Shown: positions 44,115 to 52,606, counted from the stretch's first letter. The stretch: 64,000 nucleotides of DNA from Peteryoungia rhizophila (GCF_004912145.1 NZ_STGT01000003.1:868001-932000), one strand, 5' to 3'. Made by a program: numbers and translations. Notes: a model not told the origin generated them from the letters alone.

Positions 44115-44750
44115 TCACCAACTGCGCCACCCCTCGAGCAACATCAGCGCTGCGATCGCCACCAGCAGCCAGCCGGCGGCGCGGCCAATCCAGATGGTGA
44201 TCTCAGGCCTTGAGACCAGTGCATCCCGTCCCTTCGACGCAGCGATCGCCAGTCCGCCGTAAACCAGCCCCTGCAGCAAAAGGGTGAGCGCGCCCATGGC
44301 TAGGGCCTGACGCCAGAAGGGCCCGTATTCGGGGCGCATGAACTGCGGATAGACGGCGAGGATGAAGAGCCAGGCTTTCGGATTGAGCAGGCAGGTGATC
44401 AGGCCCTGGGCAAAGATGCGGGCCGTTCTGTGCAGCTTTGACGCTTCGATGCCGTCGATGACGATGGCGCTTTTCGCCAGCGTATAGCCGATCCAGATCA
44501 TATAGCCGGAGCCGATGACCAACATGGGGCCGGCAAGTTGCGGCACCAAGGTCGAGAGCGCTGTCACGGCGACAGTGCCGAAGAGGGTGTGAAAGGCGCC
44601 GCCGAGCATGATGCCGGAGGTGGCGGCGATGCCTGCGCGGCGACCACCGGTCAGGCCGTTGGCGATCACGAAGATCATGTCCATGCCGGGTACGACGATG
44701 ATGCCCGCGAGCAAAAGCGTGAAGAGCCAGAAGTTTTCGGCATAAGTCAT
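44115..44750 (-). CDS. LysE-family exporter
   Basis: A 211-residue membrane protein with six hydrophobic segments and the LysE/RhtB signature PGMDMIFVIANGLTGGRRAG and KAWLFILAVYPQF. These export amino acids or related small molecules. The start at 44750 lies next to half-site TGTCAGTTG, and its ribosome site is weak. It is divergent from a WYL-domain regulator, its probable controller. Confidence 0.92.
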   Translation of the reverse strand: MTYAENFWLFTLLLAGIIVVPGMDMIFVIANGLTGGRRAGIAATSGIMLGGAFHTLFGTVAVTALSTLVPQLAGPMLVIGSGYMIWIGYTLAKSAIVIDGIEASKLHRTARIFAQGLITCLLNPKAWLFILAVYPQFMRPEYGPFWRQALAMGALTLLLQGLVYGGLAIAASKGRDALVSRPEITIWIGRAAGWLLVAIAALMLLEGWRSW

Positions 44751-44858
44751 GTCAGTTGCCTGTCGCGTACGGTGGATCACCAATCGAGGTTTGCGCCGGA
44801 TTTTCAGCGTGTTGTGGCGTGCTATACAGAGGACCAACTGACAGAGTTGTGTCAGTTG
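44750..44858. promoter_or_regulatory. Repeated operator half-sites between the LysE exporter and WYL regulator
   Basis: Three exact 9-base half-sites occur: TGTCAGTTG at 44750-44758 (overlapping the LysE start), CAACTGACA at 44835-44843 and TGTCAGTTG at 44850-44858. The last two form a perfect inverted repeat with a 6-base spacer, placed 16-40 bases before the regulator ATG and just after a TTTTCA (44801) / TATACA (44823) promoter-like pair. This is the arrangement of an autoregulated repressor that also controls the exporter. Confidence 0.75.
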
Positions 44859-44874
44859 TGACGAGGGATCTCCC

Positions 44875-45567
44875 ATGCGCAAGGCTTCCCGGCTGTTCGA
44901 GATCATCCAGATTCTGCGGCTTGCGGCCCACCCGATAACGGCACAGCAGATGGCGGAGCGGCTGGAGGTGAGTGAGCGGTCGATCTACCGGGATATCGCC
45001 GCCCTTCAGGCGATGCGGGTGCCGATCGAGGGCGAGCGCGGCATCGGCTATATCCTCAGGCCCGGCTTTCACCTGCCGCCGCTGATGTTCACGCCTGAGG
45101 AGACCGAGGCGATCGTGCTCGGCATGGCGCTGACCAAACGCACGGCGGACCGCGAGCTACGCGAAGCCTCCGGCCGCGTGCTGGACAAGATCGCGGCTGC
45201 GGTACCGGGGCCGCTCAGGGACGCGATCGTGTCGCGCTCGCTCTATGCCTGGGGGCGCGTGGCGGAACCACCAGAGGCAATCGACTTCTCGATGATCCGG
45301 CGGGCGATCCGCGACGAGGAGAAGCTCGACATCGACTATGTAAACGAACAGCGGGACGAGACGACGCGGCGGATCCGGCCGATCGCAGTGATCCATTATG
45401 CGGAAGCCGAGGTCGTTGTCGGGTGGTGCGAATCGCGGAACGGCATCCGTAACTTCCGCGTGGACCGGGTCAGTGCCTGCCGTGCGACAGGCGACCACTT
45501 CCGTCGCGAGGGGGACAGGCTGCGCAAGCTCTGGGTGGCGGGGTGGGAGACCGGCAAGGCCGTCTGA
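44875..45567 (+). CDS. YafY-type HTH / WYL-domain transcriptional regulator
   Basis: A 230-residue regulator: an N-terminal winged helix (RLFEIIQILRLAAHPITAQQ, LEVSERSIYRDIAALQ) and a WYL domain (LDIDYVNEQRDETTRRIRPI, AEVVVGWCESRNGIRNFRVD) that binds a nucleotide or other ligand. The start at 44875 is directly behind the half-site palindrome. It is divergent from LysE. Confidence 0.93.
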   Translation: MRKASRLFEIIQILRLAAHPITAQQMAERLEVSERSIYRDIAALQAMRVPIEGERGIGYILRPGFHLPPLMFTPEETEAIVLGMALTKRTADRELREASGRVLDKIAAAVPGPLRDAIVSRSLYAWGRVAEPPEAIDFSMIRRAIRDEEKLDIDYVNEQRDETTRRIRPIAVIHYAEAEVVVGWCESRNGIRNFRVDRVSACRATGDHFRREGDRLRKLWVAGWETGKAV

Positions 45568-45586
45568 GCCCGCGCCCTGGGACCCG

Positions 45587-45624
45587 AAAAAAATACGCCC
45601 GCCGCTTGTTGGAGCGACGGGCGT
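45587..45624 (-). terminator. Intrinsic terminator of the desaturase gene
   Basis: Minus-strand stem ACGCCCG / CGGGCGT (outer arms 45595-45601 and 45618-45624) with an inner CGCT/AGCG extension, followed by seven U at 45593-45587. It lies between the converging WYL and desaturase genes. Confidence 0.85.
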
Positions 45625-45659
45625 CAGAGTGATTGAAGTCCTTCCGGAGATAACCTGTA

Positions 45660-46709
45660 TCAGACCACGGCCAAACGACGGGCCTCGCGGAACGACACAA
45701 GCCGACCGCGCGCTTCGTCCCAGAGAACGAGCTTCACGCAGGCGAAGCTTTCCTTCAGCGTGATGCGGCTGATCGTCTTCAGTTCCGGGTGATCGCGCAG
45801 AACTTCCGGCAGGCGGTAGAAGGGGATCTTGCTCGACAGGTGATGCACGTGGTGCACGCCGATATGGCCGGTCAGCCAGCGCAGGCCCCAGGGCAGGTCG
45901 TAATGCGAGGCGCCGTGGAGCGCCGCGTGCTGGAACTGCCATTCCGGAGGGTTCGACCAGTGGGTGTCTTCGAACTGGTGCTGGACATAGAAGAGCCAGA
46001 TGCCAAGGGCGCCAGCGATCAGCACGATCGGTAGATGCACGACGAGGAAGGTATCGAGGCCGGCGAGCCAGATCATCAGCGCGGCGACTGCGACCATGCC
46101 GGCATTCGTCGCCATGGTCGAGACCCAGGGCAGAGCCCCATCCTTCATCATGCCGAAGGGAAGACGCTGCTTCAACAGGAAGACCCAGATCGGGCCGATG
46201 CCGAAGAGCACGATCGGATTGCGATAGAGGCGATAGCCGAGCCGACCCATCGGAGACAGCGCGCGGTATTCGGCGACTGTCAGCGTGGTGATATCACCGA
46301 CGCCGCGTTCCTCGAGATTGCCGGCAGTCGCATGATGCTCGGCATGCGCCCGGCGCCAGTAGTCGTAAGGCGTATAGGTCAGCACGCCCAGGAGGCGGCC
46401 GGTCCAGTCGTCGATCGAGCGGCGGGCGAAGAAGGCGCCGTGGCCGCAATCGTGCTGGATGATGAAGAGGCGCAACAGGAAGGCCCCGGCCGGAAGAACC
46501 AGGACGAGCCCCGGCCAGAAGTCGAAGTGGAAGCTCGCCCAGGCACCGGCCCAGAGAGCCAGGAAGGGAACGAGGGTGATTGCGAGCTCGACGCTCGAAC
46601 GCGTCAGGTTCGGCTTGCGATAGGCATTGACGATCTTCAGCCAGGCCTTGGCATCGGGCGTCTCGTCTTCGGGGTTCTGATCGTCACGGTAATCGAATGC
46701 AGCGCTCAC
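45660..46709 (-). CDS. Membrane fatty-acid desaturase (delta-12-like)
   Basis: A 349-residue membrane di-iron enzyme with the three histidine boxes HDCGHGAFF, AHAEHHATAG and GVHHVHHLSS, separated by paired membrane segments. This family introduces a second double bond into acyl lipids. It is the single gene of its unit with a terminator behind it. It may adjust membrane fluidity, consistent with the cold-shock genes 1.3 kb away, though the link is inference. The start at 46709 is the family start. Confidence 0.93.
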   Translation of the reverse strand: MSAAFDYRDDQNPEDETPDAKAWLKIVNAYRKPNLTRSSVELAITLVPFLALWAGAWASFHFDFWPGLVLVLPAGAFLLRLFIIQHDCGHGAFFARRSIDDWTGRLLGVLTYTPYDYWRRAHAEHHATAGNLEERGVGDITTLTVAEYRALSPMGRLGYRLYRNPIVLFGIGPIWVFLLKQRLPFGMMKDGALPWVSTMATNAGMVAVAALMIWLAGLDTFLVVHLPIVLIAGALGIWLFYVQHQFEDTHWSNPPEWQFQHAALHGASHYDLPWGLRWLTGHIGVHHVHHLSSKIPFYRLPEVLRDHPELKTISRITLKESFACVKLVLWDEARGRLVSFREARRLAVV

Positions 46710-47045
46710 AGGCCGGCCTCCGAAAGGTTTTCATGATCGGGGAAGATGGCGGAGAGGCTGGATACGCCCATGATCGGGGCGCGCGACACGGGGCATCCGA
46801 AGGAGAGGCCCACAGCAATGGTCATGGTCGGCTGGCTTTCGTGGCTTAGAACTATGCCCGCCCTCCCATGGACGGGTTTGTCCTACTAGCAGATCGCGGC
46901 CGGCTTGTCGCCATGGAACTCTGAGGCGAGACCGGCTGCGGCATTTCGCCGATCCGCGATCCAGTGAGAGCTGCCACAATAAACGCCCCGGCCGGTTGCG
47001 GCACGGGGCGCAATCGCGTCTTCCAGTTATCGGCTTTGCCCGATC
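46710..47045. other. 336-base gap with a terminator hairpin
   Basis: No gene is supported. At 46984-47010 the arms CGCCCCG / CGGGGCG form a hairpin followed on the minus strand by UUUAUU (46983-46978), fitting a terminator for the secreted-protein gene ending at 47046. The rest should contain the desaturase promoter, firing leftward. Small frames here have no ribosome sites or recognisable motifs. Confidence 0.5.
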
Positions 47046-47537
47046 TTATTCGGCCGGCTGCAGCGTCGCGAGGATCTTGCCGACTTCCGGCAGGTTCTCC
47101 GCTTCGGTTTCGGTCGAAGCCCAATAGGTGACGATGGCGATCTTTTCGTCCGAGAGGCCGATGATGCCGACGCCAATCGCAACGGGGCCGTCCTTGTCGG
47201 TGCCCTTCCAGTCGATGGTCTGGAACGACATGCCGTTCAGCTGGTCCGTCGATTCCTTCTGACTGGCCGGGTCAGCCGTCACACCATTCTCTTCCAGAAA
47301 GGCGAAGACATCGGTCATGACCTGGTCCATGTCTTCGGCGCCGGCAATATCGAAGGAGATGTAGGTGCCGGCGTCGGGCGAATTGCCTTCGATGCCGTAG
47401 TCGGTTTCGGTCGGCTGCCAGTCATCAGGGATTTCGACCGTCGCGGCCGGTTCGTCGGCCGGAAAGGTGAAGCTGCCGGCAAATGCGGTGGTCGTCGTGA
47501 TCAGAAGGATTGCGGTGGCGGCAAGAAACTTGTTCAT
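47046..47537 (-). CDS. Secreted or periplasmic protein of unknown function
   Basis: A 163-residue protein with a signal peptide (MNKFLAATAILLITTTTAFA, cut before GSFTFPADEP). The mature protein is acidic, without cysteine: WQPTETDYGIEGNSPDAGTY, FLEENGVTADP, VTYWASTETEAENLPEVGKI. The alternating strand and helix pattern suggests a compact domain, but I recognise no family. The first in-frame ATG (47579) is rejected because the signal begins at 47537. Confidence 0.7.
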   Translation of the reverse strand: MNKFLAATAILLITTTTAFAGSFTFPADEPAATVEIPDDWQPTETDYGIEGNSPDAGTYISFDIAGAEDMDQVMTDVFAFLEENGVTADPASQKESTDQLNGMSFQTIDWKGTDKDGPVAIGVGIIGLSDEKIAIVTYWASTETEAENLPEVGKILATLQPAE

Positions 47538-47996
47538 CGAATGAGCCCGTTCATGGATGGGAAAGTGAGCCGGCGCCAAGCGCGGGGCCAGGGCCGTGCG
47601 CTATCTCCTAGCAAGCAGCCATCGAGAATGTCGTACTGTTTTTGCGTGGAATCGGAACGCTCTAGGCGAAGAGCGGGCAGCGCCAGAAAATGTCTTTGAG
47701 GATGGTCGAACAGCCGTGTACAACAGCCCGCGCAAGCTGTTTTCCCATTGGAGTTTTGCGGGGTTCAGCCAATGAAATCAGCTCGTTGACGCCTGAAATG
47801 CCTTATCGGCAGGCGGCCAAGCGGCGCATTTGCCATTTATTCTTGCGTCACAGCGACCGAGCCTCTATATTGCCGCCATCGAAGATTGCGAGCGACTTTG
47901 TCTACGCGCCCCGGCGCACGCCAGATTTCCTTCAACGTCGATATACCAGCCGTCGAATGTCTCGGCGGCACGCCCAACGATTGAAAGGAAATCGTT
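47538..47996 (+). promoter_or_regulatory. Promoter and long leader of the cold-shock gene
   Basis: The best promoter is TTGCGT at 47843-47848 and TATATT at 47866-47871 with 17 bases between. Transcription would begin near 47878, giving a leader of about 120 nucleotides before the ATG at 47997, the length typical of cspA-type mRNAs that refold on cooling. The left part (47538-47840) has no gene; it also holds the promoter of the divergent secreted-protein gene. Confidence 0.55.
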
Positions 47997-48206
47997 ATGA
48001 ACACAGGTACCGTAAAGTGGTTCAATAGCACCAAGGGTTTTGGCTTCATTCAGCCGGATGAAGGCTCTGCCGATGTGTTTGTCCACATCTCTGCCGTTCA
48101 GCGCGCCGGCATGCGCGATCTCGTCGAAGGCCAGAAGATCGGCTACGACATCGTTCAGGACAAGCGTTCGGGCAAGAGCTCGGCCGACAACCTGCGCGCC
48201 GCTTAA
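47997..48206 (+). CDS. Cold-shock protein (CspA family)
   Basis: A 69-residue single-domain OB-fold nucleic-acid chaperone. Both RNA-binding motifs are present: KGFGFIQPD (RNP1) and VFVHISAV (RNP2), preceded by [10 protein letters not shown]. It melts RNA structure in the cold or in growth transitions. AAGGAA precedes the ATG. A strong terminator follows at 48267. Confidence 0.97.
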   Translation: MNTGTVKWFNSTKGFGFIQPDEGSADVFVHISAVQRAGMRDLVEGQKIGYDIVQDKRSGKSSADNLRAA

Positions 48207-48266
48207 GAATTTGTCGCTCGCCCCGCTGATCACGGACGTACCGCAGAGGGGGCTGAGTGGCGATGG

Positions 48267-48296
48267 AAGGTCGGGTTTCGCCCGGCCTTTTTTATT
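48267..48296 (+). terminator. Intrinsic terminator of the cold-shock gene
   Basis: A 9-base-pair stem (AAGGTCGGG / CCCGGCCTT, one G-U pair) with loop TTTCG is followed by TTTTTTATT. Confidence 0.92.
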
Positions 48297-48440
48297 GTTG
48301 GCCTGACGCAACTCCTGTATGCGATGGGCCAAACCCGATTTTTTCGGGATCTTCGCCGGGGCGTGGCGCGTTAGCCTGCAGTATCCCCTTTTTCGCAACA
48401 CCAGATCAATCGGGCTCCACGCCCGGAAAGGAAAACGACC

Positions 48441-48683
48441 GTGCAAGTTCTCGTTCGTGACAACAATGTCGACCAGGCGCTCCGCGTACTGAAGAAGAAG
48501 ATGCAGCGCGAAGGTCTCTTTCGCGAAATGAAGGCTCGCAGCGCCTTCGAAAAGCCGTCGGAAAAGCGCGTACGCGAAAAGGCTGAAGCCATTCGCCGCC
48601 AGCGCAAGCTCGCGCGCAAGAAGATGCAGCGCGAAGGCCTGCTTCCTGCTCCGAAGAAGGCTGCCGTTCGCGGCGCACGCTGA
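48441..48683 (+). CDS. rpsU: 30S ribosomal protein S21
   Basis: An 80-residue basic protein with the S21 signature [40 protein letters not shown] and [15 protein letters not shown]21 binds the 30S subunit near the mRNA path and aids initiation. Rhizobiaceae carry more than one rpsU; a copy beside a cold-shock gene is typical. The ribosome site is weak (AAAGGAAAACG). Confidence 0.96.
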   Translation: MQVLVRDNNVDQALRVLKKKMQREGLFREMKARSAFEKPSEKRVREKAEAIRRQRKLARKKMQREGLLPAPKKAAVRGAR

Positions 48684-48837
48684 TCCGACCTCCTCCGTGC
48701 GCCCTCGGGCGCGCGGATGTCCGACCAGGAGGAAGGCCACCGGCCTTTCCTCGGTCATCGGCCTCAGTCATTCGACCAGGCCGACGGACCTCACCCCATG
48801 CCGAGACAGGCAGCCAGGCTGCAGGAAGGCCCCGGAC

Positions 48838-49065
48838 ATGACCGCTACCAAAGACACATTCTTCAAGCCGGAGAAGGTTTCGCCGCAGGACAAGGCTGCG
48901 ACAACCGACAGCGTTGCGCGCTCGCTGATCGCAGCAGAAGCAACGGCCCGCGAACGCAAGACCGAGGCTTTGAAGGCGCTCCGCATGCAGCGCGAGGCGA
49001 CCGAAGCCGAGAGCGCGCCCCCTCCGAAGAAGCGCGCCGTGAAAAAGGCCGTGAAGCGCGGCTGA
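48838..49065 (+). CDS. Small protein with a lysine-rich tail, next to rpsU
   Basis: A 75-residue protein: MTATKDTFFKPEKVSPQDKA, then a long helix (SVARSLIAAEATARERKTEA) and a basic end PPPKKRAVKKAVKRG. The highly basic tail resembles the end of the S21 protein upstream ([11 protein letters not shown]) and suggests RNA or ribosome binding, but no family is recognised. A terminator follows. AGGAAGG precedes the ATG at 12 bases. Confidence 0.65.
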   Translation: MTATKDTFFKPEKVSPQDKAATTDSVARSLIAAEATARERKTEALKALRMQREATEAESAPPPKKRAVKKAVKRG

Positions 49066-49100
49066 GGCCAGCGCACGCGACCGACACAACAGAATTCGAC

Positions 49101-49135
49101 AAAGGCCGGAGCGGCAGTGTGCCACTCCGGCCTTT
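49101..49135 (+). terminator. Terminator hairpin after the small basic protein
   Basis: Stem AAAGGCCGGAG / CTCCGGCCTTT, extended inside by GGCA/TGCC, 35 bases after the stop at 49065. The U-run is short. It may also serve the converging VOC gene. Confidence 0.65.
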
Positions 49136-49140
49136 GCGCG

Positions 49141-49917
49141 TCATTTCGTGGCTGCGGTCAGGTTGAAATAGGCGCCTTGCGGATCCTGGCAGGCGGCGAT
49201 CCATGAGCCGCCGGGAACCTGGTGGGGACCCATCAGGATCTGGCCGCCGAGCGACTTCACCTTCTCGATCGCAGAATCGATGGCAGGCACGATGAAGTAG
49301 AAGCCCCAATAGGGCATGGGCATTTCCGGCCGCTTGGTCATCATGCCGCCAATGCCACGGTCGCCCAACTTGAAGGTCTGGTAGATCCCCATGGCATCCA
49401 TGTCGACGGCCATGTCCTTTTCCCAACCGAAGCGCGCGGCGTAGAAGTTCCAGACCTTCTCCCAATCGCCGGCCATCAACTCGTTCCAGCCGACGGTGCC
49501 GGTGCTGCCGGGCGTGGGCCAGGTGCCGGTGCTTCTGTCTTCCATCATCGGGGTCATGATGCAGACGACGGCGCCTTGCGGATCTGCAACGACGGCGAAC
49601 CGGCCAACGCCGGGGATATCTTCCGGGGGACGGCAGATCACACCGCCATCGCTCTGATAGTCCGCTGCCGTTTTGTCGACGTCATCGACGGCGATGTAGC
49701 CGGTCCAGTTGGGCGGGATGCCCTGCCCCTTCATCTCCTCGGTCAGCCCCATCATGCCGGCAACGCCGAAGGGAAATCCGGGCACCGCGAACGAAGTGTA
49801 AGTGAAGCCTTCCATCGGCATATCGGTGGGTTCCCAGCCGAGCAGCGGACCGTAAAAGGCCTTGGCCGCAGCCGGGTCCGGCGTCATGAGTTCGTGCCAG
49901 ATGAATGTGCCGTGCAT
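49141..49917 (-). CDS. VOC-family protein (two glyoxalase-like domains)
   Basis: A 258-residue protein with tandem vicinal-oxygen-chelate domains: MHGTFIWHELMTPDPAAAKA then AVDDVDKTAADYQSDGG, and a second copy STGTVGWNELMAGDWEKVWN. This resembles the Cfp30B / 27-kDa antigen branch of unknown reaction. It is the last gene of a minus-strand set under the MarR gene at 51233. The start at 49917 follows AGAGGGA. Confidence 0.9.
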   Translation of the reverse strand: MHGTFIWHELMTPDPAAAKAFYGPLLGWEPTDMPMEGFTYTSFAVPGFPFGVAGMMGLTEEMKGQGIPPNWTGYIAVDDVDKTAADYQSDGGVICRPPEDIPGVGRFAVVADPQGAVVCIMTPMMEDRSTGTWPTPGSTGTVGWNELMAGDWEKVWNFYAARFGWEKDMAVDMDAMGIYQTFKLGDRGIGGMMTKRPEMPMPYWGFYFIVPAIDSAIEKVKSLGGQILMGPHQVPGGSWIAACQDPQGAYFNLTAATK

Positions 49918-49949
49918 GCGCAATCCCTCTCTGTTCAAATTTCGCGGCG

Positions 49950-50438
49950 TCAACCGACGCGTTTGGATTCGCTCGTCATGAATGTGTGGAAGCTGCCATC
50001 CGGCTTTCTGACGCTACCGGAGAAGGTTCTCGTGTCATCATCGATGAAATGGATGACATCGCGATAAATCTCGCTTCGCGATGGGTCCTCCATGCTCGGC
50101 CCCTCGGCCTCGAGCACGAGCGTCTGGCCGTCATCTTCCAGCCAACCCTTGTAGACCCAGAGCTTGTCCATCATCGAGCCGACCCAGGTGCCGACATAGT
50201 GGCCGAGGCGTGGATCGTAGCCGAGCGTCATGATCATGGAAGAGCGCGTGCCGTCGCCCATGCCGCCCTCCCCTTCCGACACGACCCAGAAGTCGCCGAC
50301 GGAGCGGACCTTCTCGGTCCAGCGCTTGAGCGGATCCTCGGGGTCGTAGCCCTCGTGCCCGGTCGAGCTGACATAGAGCCAGTCGCCGACGAGGCGGTCG
50401 AGGACGCGGTGATGTTCGGTGGCTTTGGGGAATTCCAT
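49950..50438 (-). CDS. DUF1579-family protein
   Basis: A 162-residue soluble protein with the lipocalin-like DUF1579 pattern: LDRLVGDWLYVSSTG, DFWVVSEGEGGMG, IMTLGYDPRLGHYVGTWVGS and PDGSFHTFMTSES. Function unknown. It follows the DUF899 gene by 13 bases and precedes the VOC gene by 32, so the three form an operon. The start at 50438 follows GGAGGG. Confidence 0.88.
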   Translation of the reverse strand: MEFPKATEHHRVLDRLVGDWLYVSSTGHEGYDPEDPLKRWTEKVRSVGDFWVVSEGEGGMGDGTRSSMIMTLGYDPRLGHYVGTWVGSMMDKLWVYKGWLEDDGQTLVLEAEGPSMEDPSRSEIYRDVIHFIDDDTRTFSGSVRKPDGSFHTFMTSESKRVG

Positions 50439-50451
50439 GATCGGCCCTCCT

Positions 50452-51183
50452 TCAGTGGCAGCAGCCGGCCGCTTCGACCGGTTTGGCGACATATTCGTCC
50501 TTGCGCTCGACAAAACTCAGTGTGCCGGTCTCGTTGCGACCGAGCGGTGCATGGTCGAGGATCATCAAGGTGCCGAGCGCCTCTTCGCCCCCGCGGGCAT
50601 ATTGCGAATAGGTATGAAAGATCTCGCCCTTCTCATTCTTGTAGAAGGCGGAGAGACCGGGCAGTTCGTCATGCGCCCGCTCGCGCGGCGTGTCGCGGAA
50701 GTTATAGAGGACAGAGCCAGAGGCGAGCTGTTCCGGCGTGAACGAGACGTGGAAATCGTAGTTGAACTCGCTGCCGAAGGACGAGACCCAGGGGAAGTGC
50801 CAGCTCATGCGGCGCTTGTAGGCATCGATCTTGTCGAGGGGTGCCCGCGAGACGCAGACGAAGGTGACATCATGATTGTTCAGATGCGGCAGCATTCCGT
50901 CGATGTGATCCGCGAAGAAGGAGCAGCCGGGGCAGCCGGCTTCCCAGTCGGGACCGAACATGAAGTGATAGACCATCAGCTGGCTGCGACCTTCGAACAG
51001 ATCGGCGAGCGGGATCTCCCCCTTCGGAGTCTGGAAGCGGTAGTCCTTGTCGACCCGCACCCAGGGCAACGCGAGACGCTCCGCATTGACGCGATCACGA
51101 TGGCGGGTGAGTTCCTTCTCCTGCACCAGCAGCGCCTTGCGGGCTTCCAGCCACTCCTCCCGCGAAACAACCGATTGTTTCAT
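50452..51183 (-). CDS. DUF899-family thioredoxin-like protein
   Basis: A 243-residue protein with a modified thioredoxin fold. The family marks are RFQTPKGEIPLADLFEGRSQ, YHFMFGPDWEAGCPGCSFFA with a CPGC pair, and MSWHFPWVSSFGSEFNYDF. DUF899 proteins are found in bacteria that meet organic pollutants, function unknown. AGGAGGAGG precedes the ATG. It is first in the operon that faces the MarR gene. Confidence 0.92.
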   Translation of the reverse strand: MKQSVVSREEWLEARKALLVQEKELTRHRDRVNAERLALPWVRVDKDYRFQTPKGEIPLADLFEGRSQLMVYHFMFGPDWEAGCPGCSFFADHIDGMLPHLNNHDVTFVCVSRAPLDKIDAYKRRMSWHFPWVSSFGSEFNYDFHVSFTPEQLASGSVLYNFRDTPRERAHDELPGLSAFYKNEKGEIFHTYSQYARGGEEALGTLMILDHAPLGRNETGTLSFVERKDEYVAKPVEAAGCCH

Positions 51184-51198
51184 CTTGGCCTCCTCCTC

Positions 51199-51228
51199 TT
51201 GACATTTAGGTTGATATCAACATATTTA
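51199..51228. promoter_or_regulatory. MarR operator overlapping promoter
   Basis: GTTGATATCAAC (51210-51221), a perfect 12-base palindrome, lies between TTGACA (51199-51204) and TATTTA (51223-51228), a plausible promoter for the plus-strand MarR gene. The predicted start of transcription falls on or within a few bases of the ATG (51233), so the MarR message could be leaderless. Confidence 0.65.
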
Positions 51229-51232
51229 GTCC

Positions 51233-51679
51233 ATGTCAAACGGGCCACTGATTCCCTATTCCACCACCATTCACGTCAAAGACACCTGCCTTTGCCTGCA
51301 TGCGCAGCGCGCCGCCCGGGCGCTTGCGCGCCGCTTCGATACGGCCTTGAAGCCGGCAGGACTGACCAACCAACAATTCTCTTTGATGATGGCGCTGAAC
51401 CGGCCGGAACCGCCACCGATGGGTCCTGTTGCCAGACTTCTGGCCATGGACCGGACTACGCTGACGGCAGCGCTGAAGCCGCTTTCGGCGCGCGGCTGGG
51501 TGTCGATCGAGCCGGACCCGAAGGACCGGCGCGGCAGGCGACTGCGTCTGACGCCCGAGGGGATGGAGGCTCTGTCGAGCGCCGTACCCATCTGGCGAGA
51601 CGTGCATGCCGCAATCGAAGCCGGGATGCAGAGCGACGCGGGTATACTGCGTCAGGCGCTGATTGAGGTGAGCCTCTGA
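51233..51679 (+). CDS. MarR-family regulator
   Basis: A 148-residue winged-helix regulator: FDTALKPAGLTNQQFSLMMA, the recognition helix region ARLLAMDRTTLTAALKPLSA and the wing PDPKDRRGRRLRLT. A CLCL pair near the N-terminus could sense oxidants. Divergent from the DUF899-DUF1579-VOC operon, which it probably represses together with itself through the palindrome at 51210. Confidence 0.92.
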   Translation: MSNGPLIPYSTTIHVKDTCLCLHAQRAARALARRFDTALKPAGLTNQQFSLMMALNRPEPPPMGPVARLLAMDRTTLTAALKPLSARGWVSIEPDPKDRRGRRLRLTPEGMEALSSAVPIWRDVHAAIEAGMQSDAGILRQALIEVSL

Positions 51680-51767
51680 TTTGGCTCCAATTCGCCCGGT
51701 TTCCCGGCAAAGTTCCAATCGACCCGACATCCCTCCATCCACTCAATAGCGGCCAGGAAGAACCTTC

Positions 51768-52406
51768 ATGACGAACATCACGCTGACGACTTATGACTGG
51801 GTGCCGGAGTTGCCGCGCGGTTATGTCCGCGACCTCAGGATACGTTGGGCGCTCGAAGAAGCTGGCATGTCCTACAATGTGGCCAGCACCCCCTTTCGCC
51901 AACGCGAAGCGGAGCATCTCGCGCACCAGCCCTTTGCGCAGGTTCCCTGGCTGACCGACGGAGACCTGTCCATCTTCGAGACCGGTGCGATCCTGCTGCA
52001 CCTGGGTGCACAGAGCCACCGGTTGATGCCGGGCGACCCGGCCGGGCGGGCCAAGGTGACCGAATGGCTGTTCGCCGCCCTCAACTCCGTCGAGGCGGCC
52101 AGCCTGCCCTGGTCGATCCTGTCCTTCTCCAAGCCGGAAGCCGGGATCCCGGAAGCCTTGGTGGGGTTCCTTTCCGCGCGGCTTTCGCGAATGGAGGCGG
52201 TGCTTTCGAGCGGCGACTGGCTTGCCGGCCCGTTCTCCGTCGCCGACATCGCTATGGCGGATGTGCTGCGGCTCGTCGGGCGGCTCGGTGGCCTTGGCGA
52301 TTATCCCACCTGCCAGGCCTATGTCGCCCGAGCCACCGCAAGACCGGCCTTCATCAAAGCCCATGCCGATCAGATGGCGCACTTTGCTGCGGCCGACCAC
52401 CGCTGA
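51768..52406 (+). CDS. Glutathione S-transferase-like protein
   Basis: A 212-residue protein with the N-terminal thioredoxin-like half (ITLTTYDWVPELPRGYVRDL, PFAQVPWLTDGDLSIFETGA) and an all-helical C-terminal half (LAGPFSVADIAMADVL). The glutathione-binding motifs VPWL and FETGAI are present. It follows the MarR gene by 88 bases. It converges with ohr. Confidence 0.9.
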   Translation: MTNITLTTYDWVPELPRGYVRDLRIRWALEEAGMSYNVASTPFRQREAEHLAHQPFAQVPWLTDGDLSIFETGAILLHLGAQSHRLMPGDPAGRAKVTEWLFAALNSVEAASLPWSILSFSKPEAGIPEALVGFLSARLSRMEAVLSSGDWLAGPFSVADIAMADVLRLVGRLGGLGDYPTCQAYVARATARPAFIKAHADQMAHFAAADHR

Positions 52407-52551
52407 CGGCCGAGCAAGGTTCAGACATCATCGGGGCTTCCGCATAGGCCCCTCTCGCTGGCGGGAAACCGGCAAAAGGTTTTCGTGAGGCGGCCAGGCG
52501 CCGGCTTTACCATGTTCGGGCCTTCGGGATCTTCGGCTGCGCGGCTGACGC

Positions 52552-52577
52552 AAAAAGGCCGGCGCGAGGCCGGCCTT
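52552..52577 (-). terminator. Intrinsic terminator of ohr
   Basis: Minus-strand stem AAGGCCGGC / GCCGGCCTT (52555-52563 and 52569-52577) followed by five U. It lies 30 bases after the ohr stop. Confidence 0.88.
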
Positions 52578-52606
52578 CGGGCGGTGGATCTCGAGGGTCC
52601 AGTCGA

